This document shows positions 35,666 through 47,335 of a DNA stretch of 64,000 nucleotides, one piece after another. The stretch is taken from contig CM070615.1 of assembly GCA_036346395.1 (NCBI GenBank), positions 2,485,534 to 2,549,533 on the forward strand, read 5' to 3'. Source of the DNA: Hsuehochloa calcarea (lineage: Eukaryota > Streptophyta > Magnoliopsida > Poales > Poaceae). The notes under the pieces are model-generated. The model ran no database searches. It was not told where the DNA came from and saw only the letters and a program-made list of their open reading frames with translations. Positions within the stretch are counted from its first letter, which is position 1, and each line of letters opens with the position of its first letter. The translations under genes and the position numbers were made by a program.

Positions 35666-36424
35666 AGGTAGCTTCAATTTCAACCTCATTAAGCACTGCA
35701 TATTGCCTTATACATCTCTTAAAGCATTGATCATCAAAAGAAATTCCAACGTCTATGTAAGTTACATGCACATTAGACTCACAACTAGCCTCACCATCAA
35801 CTGAAGACTAATCATTTCTTTCATCATCATCAGACTCTGGCACATACTCAAAGTCTGAGGCATCGTCATCTGAGATCAAGTCTTAGTACTGAAGCCTCTT
35901 ATCATCCACACCCACATACTCTCCCTAATCAAACTCACCCCATTTGTCCACCTTAGCGGCATGTTCGCAATGCCATGCCTCATTGTCCTGCAAGTTGTGC
36001 TTTGTTGTGTTGGGACAACCAGTGCAAATGACAATGTCTCTTGCTCGGAGCTATCCTGTTGGACACAAGACACATTGCTAGTGCTTGGCTGCCTAGATGT
36101 ATTGCAACCAGATACACTAACAAGCAGTGGGAGCCTCCTTATGTCCCGGTACATGTAAAAGGAATCAAGAAAAGTTGAGTCAAAAGCAATCTAGGTATAC
36201 CTACTGCAATTTTTGTTCCAAATGGTGACAATAAGTTCTTGGTTGCTACCATGTTTCACTTCATCGTCAAGATCTTTTAGTAAGTCAATCAAACAACTTG
36301 TATCCCTGTCTAAAACCCAGTTAATGTCATGACTAACATAATACTCTTGCCTACCGCCATTAGTGAACTCAACATAAGAACCAACACAAATAGTTACCCT
36401 GCATGCCAATCCCGCATCCATCCT
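35666..36424 (-). pseudogene. MULE (Mutator-like) transposase, N-terminal fragment
   Basis: The minus strand starts at ATG 36424 (MDAGLACRVTICVGSYVEF...DTSCLIDLLKDLDDEV). A GT-bounded gap, possibly an intron, starts near 36196. The frame resumes with an acidic stretch (SDDDASDFEYVPESDDDE) and then ISFDDQCFKRCIRQYAVLNE followed by VEIEA, the lead-in to the MuDR DNA-binding domain. One stop interrupts it. It ends abruptly at 35666 against copy B, so the DNA-binding, MULE core and SWIM parts are missing. Confidence 0.7.
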
Positions 36425-36430
36425 ACGCAT

Positions 36431-37240
36431 ATAAGAATGGAACGAAATCAGTAATCCCAGAGCACAAAACCCAAAATCTAACCATAAGATCCAGATCTAA
36501 ACTATACACACCAAATCAACCTAGTACTCAACGAGTAAAAATTGCACAAATGGAGGCATGAGGAAAAATCTTACCTGTCGGGGACACATGAAAGCTCCAC
36601 AGGCTTCGATGGGAAGTCCGTGCTCCTCAAGCGCCGAACCTTCAACTCCGGCGACTTTATTTCCGCGAGCCCTCAAACGTTCCATGCGTGTTGAGGCCCG
36701 AGGATGTTGCTAGCCTCCAGATCCAGGCGATTTCCAATGGTGGCGGTGGTCGGCTACGGCCCAACACGCGTGAAGGTTTTAAGTTTCGCGCACCAAGGCT
36801 AGTTAGGGGCACTGGGTCATTTCCTAAAATTTCTCTCGTTTCGGTTTGGAAATGTTATAGTAATAGTCTTAGTGTCCTATAACAAATAGACACAATTTTA
36901 ATATCTTTTGAAAAATATATAATTTTTAGATGTACAGTCGATAATGACACCAAAGTTTAGTGACCTTTAACTAATTTTGTCATAAACTAAAGGCGGATAG
37001 GGAAAGGAAAGGGAACAATAGAAAATGGTGGACCATTCGCCGGCTTGCTGTAGAGTACAGAGGGGCTGATGTTGCTGCTAGGTCTATTCTATTCTATTGT
37101 GAGTCAATTCCTGCCAAGATTCGGAGGAAATCAGCTCAGGATCTTGCTTTCCATGAGGTGGGATTTCCTTTAGCCATTACACTTCTTTTTCACCATCCAC
37201 TATACCTCTTTCCTCATATCTCCTGGAATCCTTTCATACG
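36431..37240. other. Sequence between MULE fragment and response regulator
   Basis: The left part (to about 36800) is the 5' flank of the MULE fragment. The rest is AT-rich upstream DNA of the response regulator gene. No other ORF is supported. Confidence 0.4.
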
Positions 37241-37242
37241 CT

Positions 37243-37250
37243 TATATATA
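37243..37250 (+). promoter_or_regulatory. TATA box of the response regulator gene
   Basis: TATATATA follows CTTA about 180 bp before the ATG, in an otherwise C/T-rich leader. The spacing suits a transcription start near 37275. AGATTC and GGATCT words at about 37116-37145 could be type-B regulator sites, but such short words are common. Confidence 0.55.
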
Positions 37251-37427
37251 CAAACACAACCACACCCTCACGGCCTCACCATTGAAAAGCAAAGCCCTCA
37301 TGCCAAGAGCACACACCACCTGCCTTTCCTCTACCATTCTTGCTTTCTCCTCATAGTCTCCTACTCCCTCATCAAACACACGCACAACCAGAGAAAAACC
37401 ATACAATTCTGCTCTCTTCCTTCTTTC

Positions 37428-39017
37428 ATGGCTGTGGCTACAGGGACTCAATTCCATGTACTGGCCGTGGATGACAGCCTCCCTGACAGGAAGCTCATCG
37501 AGAGGCTTCTCAAGACCTCTTCCTTCCAAGGTATTATCACCAGATTCTTGCATGCTTGCAGCTTTGCTTCTTTTCCTTTGTTGCTATTGAACTTGGCATC
37601 TGATGCAAGGTTTGGTGTGCTTGCCTTTGCTTGTGCAGTTACCACTGTTGATTCTGGCAGCAAGGCTCTAGAGTTCTTGGGGCTCCATGATCACGAGGAC
37701 AAACTAGTTTCTGTTCATGCAGACCAGCTGGTAAGAAGATGGTTACCATGTGTTAATCATGTTCAGTTGTGTTCTTATTTTGTTCCGAAGAAGGATTTCT
37801 GATGGATTTGGGTTTTGGTTTTGCTCCTGCGTGGATAACCAGGATGTTGAGGTGAACCTGATCATCACAGACTACTGCATGCCTGGCATGACAGGATATG
37901 ATCTACTCAAGAAGATCAAGGTAATTTACATTCTTGTTCTAGTAACTCTTGGTACCATCATTCCTCAAAAAACTCTTGGTACCATCCATCAATTTGACAG
38001 CAGTGCCTAAATATGTCTAATTGGTTTGTTCAATCAGGAATCGTCGTCTCTCAGGGACATCCCGGTTTTGATCATGTCATCTGAGAACATTCCTTCAAGG
38101 ATCAATAGGTGAGCACTCTTATTGGTTTATAATATCGTTTAGATCATCTGTTACATTACACGTCATGATATTTGGATGAACAAATCAAAGTTGTGCAGAA
38201 AAATTAGTAAACACCTGACTCGAATGATCCCAAGAAAGAACATCATCTTATAAAGATAAGAAAATATTCATATAGTTGCATATCCTCTTATTATTTGCAT
38301 GAAGATATAGAAATCAATAGGTTTATGACTAAATTGGACACGGAGATCTCTCCGAATCCTTATTGATTTGTTGTCACATGTTGTATAATAAAGGAACAAA
38401 CCCCACACAGCTCTGACCGTCCTAATATTCTATCCCGGCAGTTTTGTTGTAAAATAATTATAAAGATATGAAATGATACGCAGATCAATCTTGTCGATCT
38501 TTCATGCTTTGGTATCTTATAAAATGGGTTATAGTTGCAGACAACTCACTAGCATCACTTGTCTTTCTATCTGCACAAATGGAGTCAAGAGTTGGGCACT
38601 AAAAGTAAAAGTAAAGAACCCCTTCTGATGTCAAAAGATAGAAAGAAAACTGTAAAGAAATAGCACAAGAAGTAAGAACAAGTTGTGTTTCCTGAATGGC
38701 ATGCCATGCTTTATGATCTTAGAATAAACACTCATACATCTTTGGTTTTGATACTCTGAATCAGATGCCTGGAGGAAGGAGCAGATGAGTTTTTCCTAAA
38801 ACCAGTACGGCTATCAGACATGAGCAAGCTAAAGCCCCACATTCTGAAAAGCAGATGCAAGGAGCACTACCACCAGGAACAACATCTGCAAAGCAACAGC
38901 GATAGCAACAACAGTAACCCCACGAACAACAGCAGCAGCGATAGCAGCAACAGCCGCAAGAGAAAGGCAGCAGACGACGAAATTTTGCCCCAGACAATCA
39001 GACCAAGGCACAGTTAG
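37428..39017 (+). CDS. RR10-like: Type-A response regulator (cytokinin signalling), OsRR9/OsRR10-like
   Basis: Five exons join to a 198-residue protein: 37428-37530, 37639-37730, 37843-37920, 38038-38108, 38765-39017. All introns are GT-AG and all phases fit. The receiver domain has the acidic pair D15-D16 (HVLAVDDSLPDRK), phospho-acceptor D75 (LIITDYCMPGMTGYD) and K127 (EFFLKPVRLSD). There is no GARP DNA-binding domain, so it is type A: it accepts phosphate from His-phosphotransfer proteins and damps cytokinin signalling. The short tail is Ser/Asn-rich with a basic RKRK that may aid nuclear entry, and ends RPRHS. From memory the sequence is closest to rice OsRR9/OsRR10. Intron 4 is long (656 bp). 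No damage is seen despite transposons on both sides. Confidence 0.95.
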
Positions 39018-39398
39018 CAGCAGACTGATTATATGACAGTGATTTTTTTTTCTTGGTAACAGTTGTTAACCCTTAGATTGCAAAATAGAATGGAATCCGT
39101 AGACGGATACTGCTTGATCCAATGGAGCAATTTTCTAATCTATGCAACACATTTCAATTTTCAAATACCTGCTGTATAACGAGCCATTGAACACATCTTG
39201 TGCGAAATTTTCCAAGAAACATCTGAAACTGATTACCAATAAGGGGCATAGGGGCATAGTTTAACTTTTCTTACTAAGTTCAGGTGAGTGGCAAAGAACA
39301 CTCACATAAAACAACATAGTAGGTTAGTAACATTAGTCGTGAGGTGAGTTTTAAAAACAGCTTACTACAGCCTTCCTCCATGGAAACACATGGACCCC
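39018..39398 (+). other. 3' UTR and downstream region of the response regulator
   Basis: AT-rich sequence between two convergent coding ends. It presumably holds both 3' UTRs. No clear polyadenylation site was fixed. Confidence 0.4.
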
Positions 39399-39472
39399 TC
39401 AGAAAATACAACGGTATGTTACATGGTTCCCGATAAGCTCACTGTTGTATGTAACTTTAACCACAGTTCCCC
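39399..39472 (-). pseudogene. RPB5-like subunit, last exon
   Basis: After an AG acceptor at 39473-39474, the minus strand reads GTVVKVTYNSELIGNHVTYR followed by CIF and a stop (39399-39401). This is the conserved C-terminus of RPB5-family subunits of plant RNA polymerases II/IV/V, where KGxVVK...HVxYR is usual; this version looks more like NRPE5 than NRPB5. The N-terminal part lies at 57.2-60.7 kb on the same strand, in the right order, so this is the stranded 3' end of the same gene. No exon for the preceding RYYG region was found. Confidence 0.7.
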
Positions 39473-39836
39473 CTTGCCAAGGCAATAGTAGCGAGCAACA
39501 GCATGGTAGCATGATATCATTGATCTCCATCATCACATCCAAGCACACTAAGGGATTGCAGTCTCCCTGATGGTCACATCCCATGTTGCAAACAAAATCA
39601 AGTACAAGCATCATGGTGTTATAGCAAGCAACATGCAGAACAGGCAACAACCAGAGCCAGGCTGTGTTGTGGAGGAAATAATTGCGTTCGGCAGGATGTA
39701 ACAGAAGAAGGCTACATAATTCACATAGCACAATGATTTTCAATATCAGTATGATAAAAAAAAAACAGTACTTCCAGAATGAAACACTGGACTGCCACAA
39801 AATATTAGTTGATTAGTTTGATGCTATGATACCATA

Positions 39837-40060
39837 CGCGATACGGCGTTACAGATACAGCGATACCCATTTCTTCACAAAAAAAAAAACTGATACAGCG
39901 ATACAGGGGGTGTGTGTGTGTTAAAAATATAAAATACGATACATCACAAATTGTAATACAACTAGTAGTCTGCTACTACTAAGACTACTACTGCACAATG
40001 AACAAAATATTTATAATACTACTGCACAATGCTACTACTTGTTAGTCCTTTGCTACTACT
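39837..40060. repeat. Left half of a split TIR-like element rich in GATAC words
   Basis: GATACGGCG, CAGATACAGCGATAC and similar words at 39835-39905 are related, in inverse orientation, to CCGTATCG and GTATCGGCGTATC at 47205-47325. CTACTA-rich sequence adjoins on both sides of the copia element. It looks like one small transposon split by the copia insertion. Confidence 0.5.
40056..40060. repeat. Left target-site duplication CTACT of the copia element
   Basis: CTACT precedes TGTTAGACTT at 40061 and is repeated at 46984-46988, right after the 3' LTR. The surrounding sequence is CTACT-rich, so chance matching is a little more likely than usual. Confidence 0.8.
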
Positions 40061-40237
40061 TGTTAGACTTTTCGGTTCCTGTTAGACTTTAGTTCCTGAC
40101 TCTTCAATTCCTGGTCCACACTTAGTGTTAGACTCTTTGGTTTCTGGTCCACACTGTAACCTTTGGTCTATATATGTAACTTTTGGCTTATCAATACATA
40201 CAGTATATATAATTGCCCTAAATATTTCACTCTCTCA
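40061..40237 (+). repeat. 5' LTR of the short-LTR copia element
   Basis: A 177-bp LTR with TATA-like TCTATATATG at about 40167, ending CTCTCTCA directly before the PBS. Confidence 0.85.
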
Positions 40238-40249
40238 TGGTATCAGAGC
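40238..40249 (+). promoter_or_regulatory. Primer-binding site of the short-LTR copia element
   Basis: TGGTATCAGAGC, the initiator tRNA-Met type, abuts the LTR directly. Confidence 0.92.
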
Positions 40250-40290
40250 GACTCACACCTGCGACCGCACCCTTCTGCTAATCCAACCGC

Positions 40291-43200
40291 CATGGCTGGC
40301 GAAGACGACACCACTGCCGCCGCCGACGCGAGCAGGAGGCTGCTGCCGCCGCGCACCATGAGCAGGAGGTCAGCAGGCACTGGCCCTCTCCGAGGCCGCC
40401 GCCATTGCTTCCCTCCATGCTTAGGCATACGACATCCTTAATATCAAGGCCCTCGTCCCTGTCGTCCTCGACCTCGCCTTTCCGAGTTACAACAAATGGC
40501 GCGGCCTCTTCCTCGACACCCTCGGCATGTATGCCCTCTTCGACCACGTGCTCTCTGACGACGCCCACCCCGACGTCGCAGACTTGGTTCGGGTGGATTA
40601 TCTCGTTCTCTCGTGGCTCTATGGCACCATCTCCGCCAAACTTCTTTGAGATCGTGATGACTCCTACATCCACGGTGCGGTTCGTATGGGTGGGCCTCGT
40701 GCAACAATTCATTGGCAACCAGGAGACGCGTGCCCTGTACCTGGACGCGGAGTTTCGCAACATCGTCCAAGGCGACCTCTCCATCTCCGACTACTGCCGC
40801 AAGCTGAAGAGCATGGCCGACACCCTAGGCGACTTGGGCGAACCGGTGCACGATCGCACCCTTGTTGTCCCTTCTGCGCGGCCTAAACACGGAGTTCGCA
40901 TACATGGCGGCCCTGTTGAAGCGGCAAAAGCTGTTCCCCTCATTCATCGAGGCCCGCTCCGATCTACTGCTCGAAGAAATCACGGTGTCGTCATGCCCCT
41001 CCGCACCCTCCACATCCCTCATCGCCACGACCCCTACCGGCAATGGGGGTCCCGGCGGTGGTGTCTCCGGGGGCGGTGGTTGTGCGCCCGGCAGCCACTC
41101 CACTGGTGCACCCCAGGACGCTCCCTCCAGTGGCACCGGCAGTGGCAGGGGCGGCTCCAGTCGCCGTGGAAACGGTGGCAGCAACCACAAGACCAGCGGC
41201 GGAGGTTCGGGTGGTCACTCCTGGGGCAGAACCTCTGGTTGGCCACCCTCCTTCTACAACCCCTAGACTGGCACCATCCAGATGTGGCCCGGGCAACTCC
41301 ATCCACGCCAGGCCCCCGGCCTTCTCGGTCCACGCGCCCCTAGTGCGCCCACCCAGCCGCACCCCAATGGTGCGCCCCTGCCGCACACGCTGGCGGCTGG
41401 CCAACTCCAGGCCGGCTACACACTACCCTCGTACCCGCCGTCATGGCCTCCTCGGGTTGATCCAGTCCTGCGCTCCCGTTCTTGGTCAATGGGATCAGCA
41501 GTCATTAGCAAACTCTTTCAACACCATGACTCTTACTTCCTCGCCGACCAACGACTGGTACATGGACTCTGGTGCGACCTCGCACATGACGTCGGACGCC
41601 GGTAACCTCTCCCATTCCCATCCCCCTCACTCCTTCACTCCTTCCACCATCGTTGTCGGTGACGGGTCACTGTTACCCGTCATCTCCACTGGTTCCACTA
41701 GTCTTAGTTCTCTTCATATTACTAATGTTCTTGTCACTCCGCACCTTATCAAGAATCTTATTTTCATTCGTCAATTCACTATTGACAACAATTGTTTTGT
41801 TGAGTTTGACCATATTGGTTTTTATGTCAATGATCTTCGTTCCAGGAATGTGATCACCAAGTGCAATAGCACCGGACCTCTCTACCCCTTATGTCGCCGG
41901 TGTGTACCTCTCCTTCATGCGCACTCGTCGCCGGCACCTCCGCCTCCCTTTGGTATCGTCGTCTCGGGCACCTTGGCCATGAGTCTCTATCTCGCCTTGC
42001 TAGTGCGTCCGCTATTGCTTGTGATAATGGACCCGCTGAAACTATCTATCATGCGTGTCAACTTGGTCGCCATGTGTGTCTACCTTTTGCTACTTCATAG
42101 TCTCGTGCTCTCAAGAATTTTGATTTAGTTCATTGTGATCTTTGGACCTCGCATGTCGTTAGTGTGTCTGGTTACAAATACTACTTGATTATTCTTAATG
42201 ATTGCTCGCATTATCTTTGGACGTTTCTTTTGCATCTAAAATTTAATACTTTTGCCACTATCTCTCACTTTTTTTCTTATGTTTCTACTCAGTTCAGCGC
42301 TAAGATCAAGAGTATTCAGTGCGATAATGGCTATGAGTTTGACAACTCCACCGCTCGTACTTTTTTCCTTACCCATGGTGTTACACTCCGCATGTCATGT
42401 CCATACACCTCTCAGTAGAATGGCAAGGCCGAACATATTATTCGTTCCACTAATAACATTGTTCGGTCTCTTATGTTTCAGCCGACCTCCTTCCTCTTAC
42501 TGGGTTGAGGCTCTTCACGCCACTACCTACCTTTTCAATCGTCAACCCACCAAAACTCTTAATTTTTCCATACCTTTTTTGCGCTCTTTGGTGTTTCCCC
42601 CTCCTACTCTCACCTTCGCATTTTTGGCTACAAGTGTTACTCGAACCTTTCTGCCATCGCTCCTCACAAGCTTTCTCCTCGCTCCACCATATGCGTGTTT
42701 CTCGGCTACCTGTCCAAAAACAAGGGATATCGATGCCTCGATCTCTCCTCGAATTGGGTCATCATCTCCCGTCATGTTACGTTTGACGAGTCCTCCTTTC
42801 CCTTTGCCGAGCTCGCCGCTCTGCCGTCTCCCACTGACCTCGATTTTTTGTTAAAGCTTGATCACACGCCGATGCCCATTGGGCCTCGGCATCTTCAGGT
42901 CTTGGTGCCCTCCTAGTGTGGTGCACCTGCCCGTGCTCCTACCTGTCGTGGCGCCTGATGGTGCCGCCTCTTCTGCATCGGTTGTGTACGGCCCTAGTGC
43001 GCCCGCAGCACCCGATGTCGTGCGCATTCCCAGCGCACACGTAACACCGACCGGCAGTGTTCCTCCTGGCCCCGTGGCTGTGGTAGCACCCAGTGCTCCA
43101 GCCGTGGCTCCTCCCGTGGTAGTCGAAGCACACGGTACTCCTGCCGGTCTACCAGTTGGCCCGCCAACTCGGGGTCATTGTCCCGCTGCTTCCCCCAAGT

Positions 43201-44613
43201 GCCGGTCGACAACTCCCATGCCATGGTGACTCGTGGCAAGTACGATTTTCGGCAGCCGCTCACCCGCATGAACCTTCATGCCGCCACACTGTCTCTTGTT
43301 CCGACCACATACCAGGCTGCTCTCGCCAATCCTAATTAGCGTGGCGTCATGGAGGTAGAATATGCTGCTCTTCAGGCCAACAACATATGAGATTTTGTTC
43401 CATGGCTATCCAAGGCCAATGTGGTCACTGGAAAGTAGATTTTTCAGCATAAGCTAAATTCGAATGGCACTCTTGCCCTCTATAAGGCTCGATGGATTCT
43501 TCATGATTTCACACAACACCCTGGTGTTGATTTTGATGAGACTTTCAGTCCAGTCATCAAGTCGACCACTATTTACACAGTTCTCTCTCTGGCCCTATCC
43601 CGAGATTGGCCTATCCACCAGTTGGATGTTAAGAATGTGTTTCTTCATGGCACATTTTCGGAGAGTGCCTTCTGTTCGCAGTCGGCTGGATTTGTGGATT
43701 CGTCTCGCCCAGATTATATTTTCCGCCTCAACAAGTCTCCATGCAATCTCAAATAGGCGCCCCGAGTCTGGTACAGCTGTTTTGCGGCTTTCTTGTTGTC
43801 CTCAGTCCTGGAGGCATAGTCCGATACCTCCCACTTTGTGTCTCATCGAGGCGGTGACACTGTCTACCTACTGCTCTATGTGGATGACATTGTGCTGACT
43901 GCTTCTTTGAACTGTGTGCTCCTTCAGGTGGTTACCTCCCTCCAGCAGGCTTTTCCTATGAAGGATCTCGGTCCACTTCATCATTTTTGGGTGTTTCTGT
44001 CAGTCGTCGTGATGGCAGCATGTTCCTCTCTCAGCGGCAGTATATTCTAGACATCCTGGACCGTACCGACATGACCGCTTGCAAGCTTTGCAACACCCCT
44101 GTCGACACTCACTCCAAGGTATCCTCAATTGCTGGCACTTTTGTGGCTGATTCGATGTTCTACCGAAGCCTTGCGGGTGCTTTGCAGTACCTCACTTTCA
44201 CTCGCCCGGATATTGCCTACACCGTACAGCAAGTTTACCTCCATATGCATGATTCTCATGAGCCACACCTCGCCGTTATGAAGAGAATTCTTCGGTATCT
44301 TCTCAGCACCATCGACCACGACCTTCTTCTTCACCGAGCCACCTCTACAAATATGGTTGTCTACTCCGACACCAATTGGGCTAGTTGTCCCGACACGCGC
44401 AAGTCCACTTCAGGCTACGTTGTGTTACTGGGTGACAATCTCATCTCCTGGTCCTCGAAGCGGCAACACGCTATCTCTCGTTTGAGTGTGGAGGTGAGTA
44501 CGGTGTAATAATCTTTGTTCTTTGGCGTGCTAGCTACGCCAACTTCTTAGGAGCTTCACAGCACTCCATACTGAGCTACCCTCGTCTACTGCGACAATGT
44601 CAAGGCGGTCTAT
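40291..44613 (+). pseudogene. copia gag-pol remnant up to the RNase H break
   Basis: The start is MAGEDDTTAAADASRRLLPP. The UBN2 gag includes ALYLDAEFRNIVQGDLSISD. A Gly/Ser-rich stretch and protease-like YMDSGATSHMTSD (41560-41600) follow. Next come the pre-integrase SLWYRRLGHLGHESLSRLAS (41950) and integrase pieces NDCSHYLWTF and QCDNGYEF (42190-42330). RT pieces are FDETFSPVIKSTTIYTVLSL, QLDVKNVFLHGTF and the catalytic YVDDIV (43878). RNase H pieces follow to VYCDNVKAVY (44610). Many frameshifts and stops make it inactive. Confidence 0.85.
44609..44613. repeat. Left target-site duplication TCTAT of the solo LTR
   Basis: TCTAT at 44609-44613 recurs at 46593-46597. Removing one copy plus the insert restores the RNase H reading VY-LSTN. 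Confidence 0.9.
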
Positions 44614-46592
44614 TGTGGATATCATGAGGATATGCTCCAGATCTTAGGATGATGTGACAATTGGCAATGGCGTTAATGGTTTGTCGTTTCACGTGTTTTT
44701 GACAAAGTTTCAGAACTGTCAGGTGACAGGCGGTCTAACCGGCCATAGCATGGCGGTTCGACCGGTCCCAAATCGGTCGGCCGGCCATGGCGTGATCGGA
44801 CAGTTGTGACCAAATGTATCAAAATGGTGGGCCAAAAATAGATGATGTAGGCAAGAGAGGGGATTCTATTGCTCTTGGTCCCATAATTTTTGGAGTCTCC
44901 AGTCAAAAGTTCTATTGGTTTAAAATTTCCGATGAGGTTTGGATTTTGGGGTTGAAAATCGGCTAAGTCCTTCGGCGGTCGGACCGCCTATGGTTGCGGT
45001 CCGGCCAAGCAGGGCAAGCGATTCGGCCGACCACGGGGTGGTCGGACCGATTGTCACTGAACGTCGGCCTTCGTGGCGGCGTTGTTCGTTAGTTAGGTCA
45101 AAGTCATGAGTTTGATGCATATGTGTTGCATGATGCATGTTTTGACTAACGTGTTTCAAGTTGTGAAGAACTTGTTTCCATATTCGATTTGCTTGTCTAT
45201 TGTTGTGCGGTTGCTTGGTGGTCAACGGCGGTCAAGCGGCGATGATGATCGGGACTAGGCTTGGAGAGGCGAGGTCCAAAGCGATCGGCGATGCGGGTGA
45301 GTCAATGAACTCAAGTGTGGTGCGAATAGACAAGGATGAGCGAACGGATAGTTGGTCTGTTGGTTTGATCAAGCGACGCGGAGTCGGTGCAAGTGCCATG
45401 GTGGTTTTGGTGGGGCCGGATGGGAGAGACTTGAGACATGGAGAGTCGTTGATCAACCTACACGTGGCATGAGAAGCGGCGAAGTGCTTCGCGCAGATGG
45501 ACTCGGTCTTCGGAGAAGGACCGAGAAGGGGTATTTTGGTAATCTTACCAAATACCACCTTGGTGACCTTTTGCCAATCCGCGGCGCAAGACGACACAAA
45601 GAAAAGCGGTTTAGGTCAAGAGGTGTTGAAGACGGCGCTTTGTAATGCGTGCGTATGTGACCCGTTTGTGTTGGGCCTTAACGGGAGCCCATTTAAGTTA
45701 AACTTCTAGAAGGTCTAAATCTCCACTATAAATAGAGGAGGGAGGTGGCTGTACCCCTTCAACCCTTTCATTATTGTTGAAACCCTAGTTTGGCTTAGGA
45801 AGAGGATTAGTGGAGGTTAGGGTTCTAGAGAGTTTTGATTTGATTTCGTGCTCTTGGATTGAGCTTTGTCCTTCATTGATGGAGTGGCTGTAAACCCAAA
45901 CCCTATCAAATCAATCCAAAGAAAGTTTGCTCAAAGATGTGTCTCTTTGTCTTTCTTCTCTCTATTTGGTGATTTTGAGTCTTTCTTTGATTCGTGAGTT
46001 TTTTATTCATTTCTTCACGTGATCTAGCTTACTGTGACATGTGGGAACACATCTAGAATCATCTTGATCATCAATCACCCACAAGCAAGTTTTTGGATCT
46101 AGTTTTCGTTTTGACTCAGTTTTGAACCATCATCCTCTCAAACTGAACAAGGTCATAAGTTTTCTAAGGATCTTCACGATCTTCGATTGTAATAGGTTCC
46201 TGACATCCTAGAGAAGGTGTGTTCCAAGTTTCATCAAGTTTGGAGTTGTAGATCAAAAGTTACATCTATTTGCAACTTTATTTTTCGGGCTATTTTTTTT
46301 CATTGTTGGAGATCGATGGAGGTGACAGTCCGACCACCAAGGTGACCGGTCCGACCGCCATTAACATAGAGATCAGACCGCAAAACACATAGAATTTTAG
46401 CCCATGTTGATTTTGGTTGTTTTGCTTCGGGGTTTAGATTGGATTCAATACTAGTCTTCCGCTGTACTGGTATATTGATCTTTATAGCTTCCATAGCTAT
46501 TGGAGTGAAATTTGGATTGAATCTGATCTTGGTTGAAAAGTGAGCGTGCTCCTATTCACCCCCTCCCCTCTAGTCACCTTTTCGGTCCAACA
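44614..46592 (+). mobile_element. Solo LTR (1,979 bp), Sirevirus-like copia, nested in the copia RNase H
   Basis: It begins TGTGGATATC and ends GGTCCAACA, with TSD TCTAT on both sides. A TATA box (ACTATAAATAGAGG, about 45724-45737) is on the plus strand. The CACCCCCTCCCCTCTAGTCA stretch near the end is characteristic of grass Sirevirus LTRs. No internal region is present, so it arose by LTR-LTR recombination. The overlapping ORFs inside are not genes. Confidence 0.88.
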
Positions 46593-46780
46593 TCTATCTC
46601 TCAACAAATCTGGTGCAACATCATCGCACTAAACATGTTGAGATTGACCTTCACTTCGTCTGGGAACGTGTTGTTCTTGGCGATGTTCGCGTTCTTAACA
46701 TTCTGACGACATCTCAATACGCCAACATCTTCACCAAAGGACCACCTACTTTTGTCTTCACTGAGTTTCGTCCGGTTTGA
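46593..46780 (+). pseudogene. copia RNase H C-terminus, continued after the solo LTR
   Basis: It reads YLSTNLVQHHRTKHVEIDLH and then VLTTSQYANIFTKGPPT-like sequence to TGA. This is the expected end of the copia polyprotein (TKHVEIDLHFV, ADIFTKGLP). It continues in frame with the part left of the insertion. Confidence 0.85.
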
Positions 46781-46804
46781 ATGTCCGTTCTGCCGATGCT
46801 CCAA

Positions 46805-46819
46805 CTGCGGGGAGGGGGG
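46805..46819 (+). promoter_or_regulatory. Polypurine tract of the copia element
   Basis: CTGCGGGGAGGGGGG directly precedes the 3' LTR (TGTTAG at 46820). Confidence 0.85.
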
Positions 46820-46983
46820 TGTTAGACTCTTTGGTTCCTGTTAGACTCTTCGGTTCCTGGTCCACACTTAGTGTTAGAATATTTAGTTCCTGGTCCACAC
46901 TGTAACCTTTGGTCTATATATGTAATATTTGCCTTATCAATACATACAGTGTGTGTAATTGCTACAAATATTCCACTCTCTCA
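46820..46983 (+). repeat. 3' LTR of the short-LTR copia element
   Basis: 164 bp, related to 40061-40237 but differing in its CTTAGTGTTAGA-type repeats, and followed by the TSD CTACT. Confidence 0.87.
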
Positions 46984-46988
46984 CTACT

Positions 46989-47335
46989 AATACCACTAGT
47001 AGTATGCTACTACTGATACTAGTCTACAACTACTATTGTTGCTTCTACTAGTGGCAGAGCATTGAGAAAAAACAAAGCAAAGGCACCTACGCTTGGCTAA
47101 CCGGCGACGAACAGGCCAAGGAGCAGGGGCGATGAGCAGGCCGAGGAGGATGCAACGAGCAGACCGAGAAGCAGGGGCGACGAGCAGGCGGCGGTGCGTG
47201 GACCGTATCGCAGTATCCGACCGTATCCAATCGTATTTGTAACTTTTCGATATGTATCGGAGTCGTATCAGAGCCGTATCTGTACCGATGTGTATCAGGA
47301 TACTGGTGTGTATCGGCGTATCAGAGGTTCGATGG
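46989..47335. repeat. Right half of the split TIR-like element
   Basis: GAGCAGGGGCGAYGAGCAGG-like units repeat at 47120-47190. GTATCG/GTATCAG words follow at 47205-47330 and are inverse-related to 39835-39905. No transposase is present. Confidence 0.5.

Larger units (their letters stand above)
40061..46983 (+). mobile_element. Ty1/copia retrotransposon with short LTRs, holding a nested solo LTR
   Basis: The 5' LTR (40061-40237, 177 bp) and 3' LTR (46820-46983, 164 bp) share TGTTAGACTNTTNGGTTCCT-like starts and CACTCTCTCA ends. A perfect PBS and a G-rich tract lie just inside, and a CTACT TSD flanks it. Without the 1,979-bp solo LTR and its duplicated 5 bp the element is about 4.94 kb. Gag, protease region, integrase, RT and RNase H are all recognisable on the plus strand but broken by stops and shifts. 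Confidence 0.9.

Noticed and set aside
38761..38997. Cys-rich minus-strand ORF over response regulator exon 5
   Set aside because: It is the antisense of the CAG/AAC-rich tail of the regulator.
40405..42128. Long plus-strand frames of 312 and 361 residues
   Set aside because: They are alternative frames over decayed copia gag-protease, with the true motifs scattered among frames.
45200..45645. Overlapping ORFs that could be a small gene
   Set aside because: They lie wholly inside the solo LTR 44614-46592, upstream of its TATA box, and have no domain.
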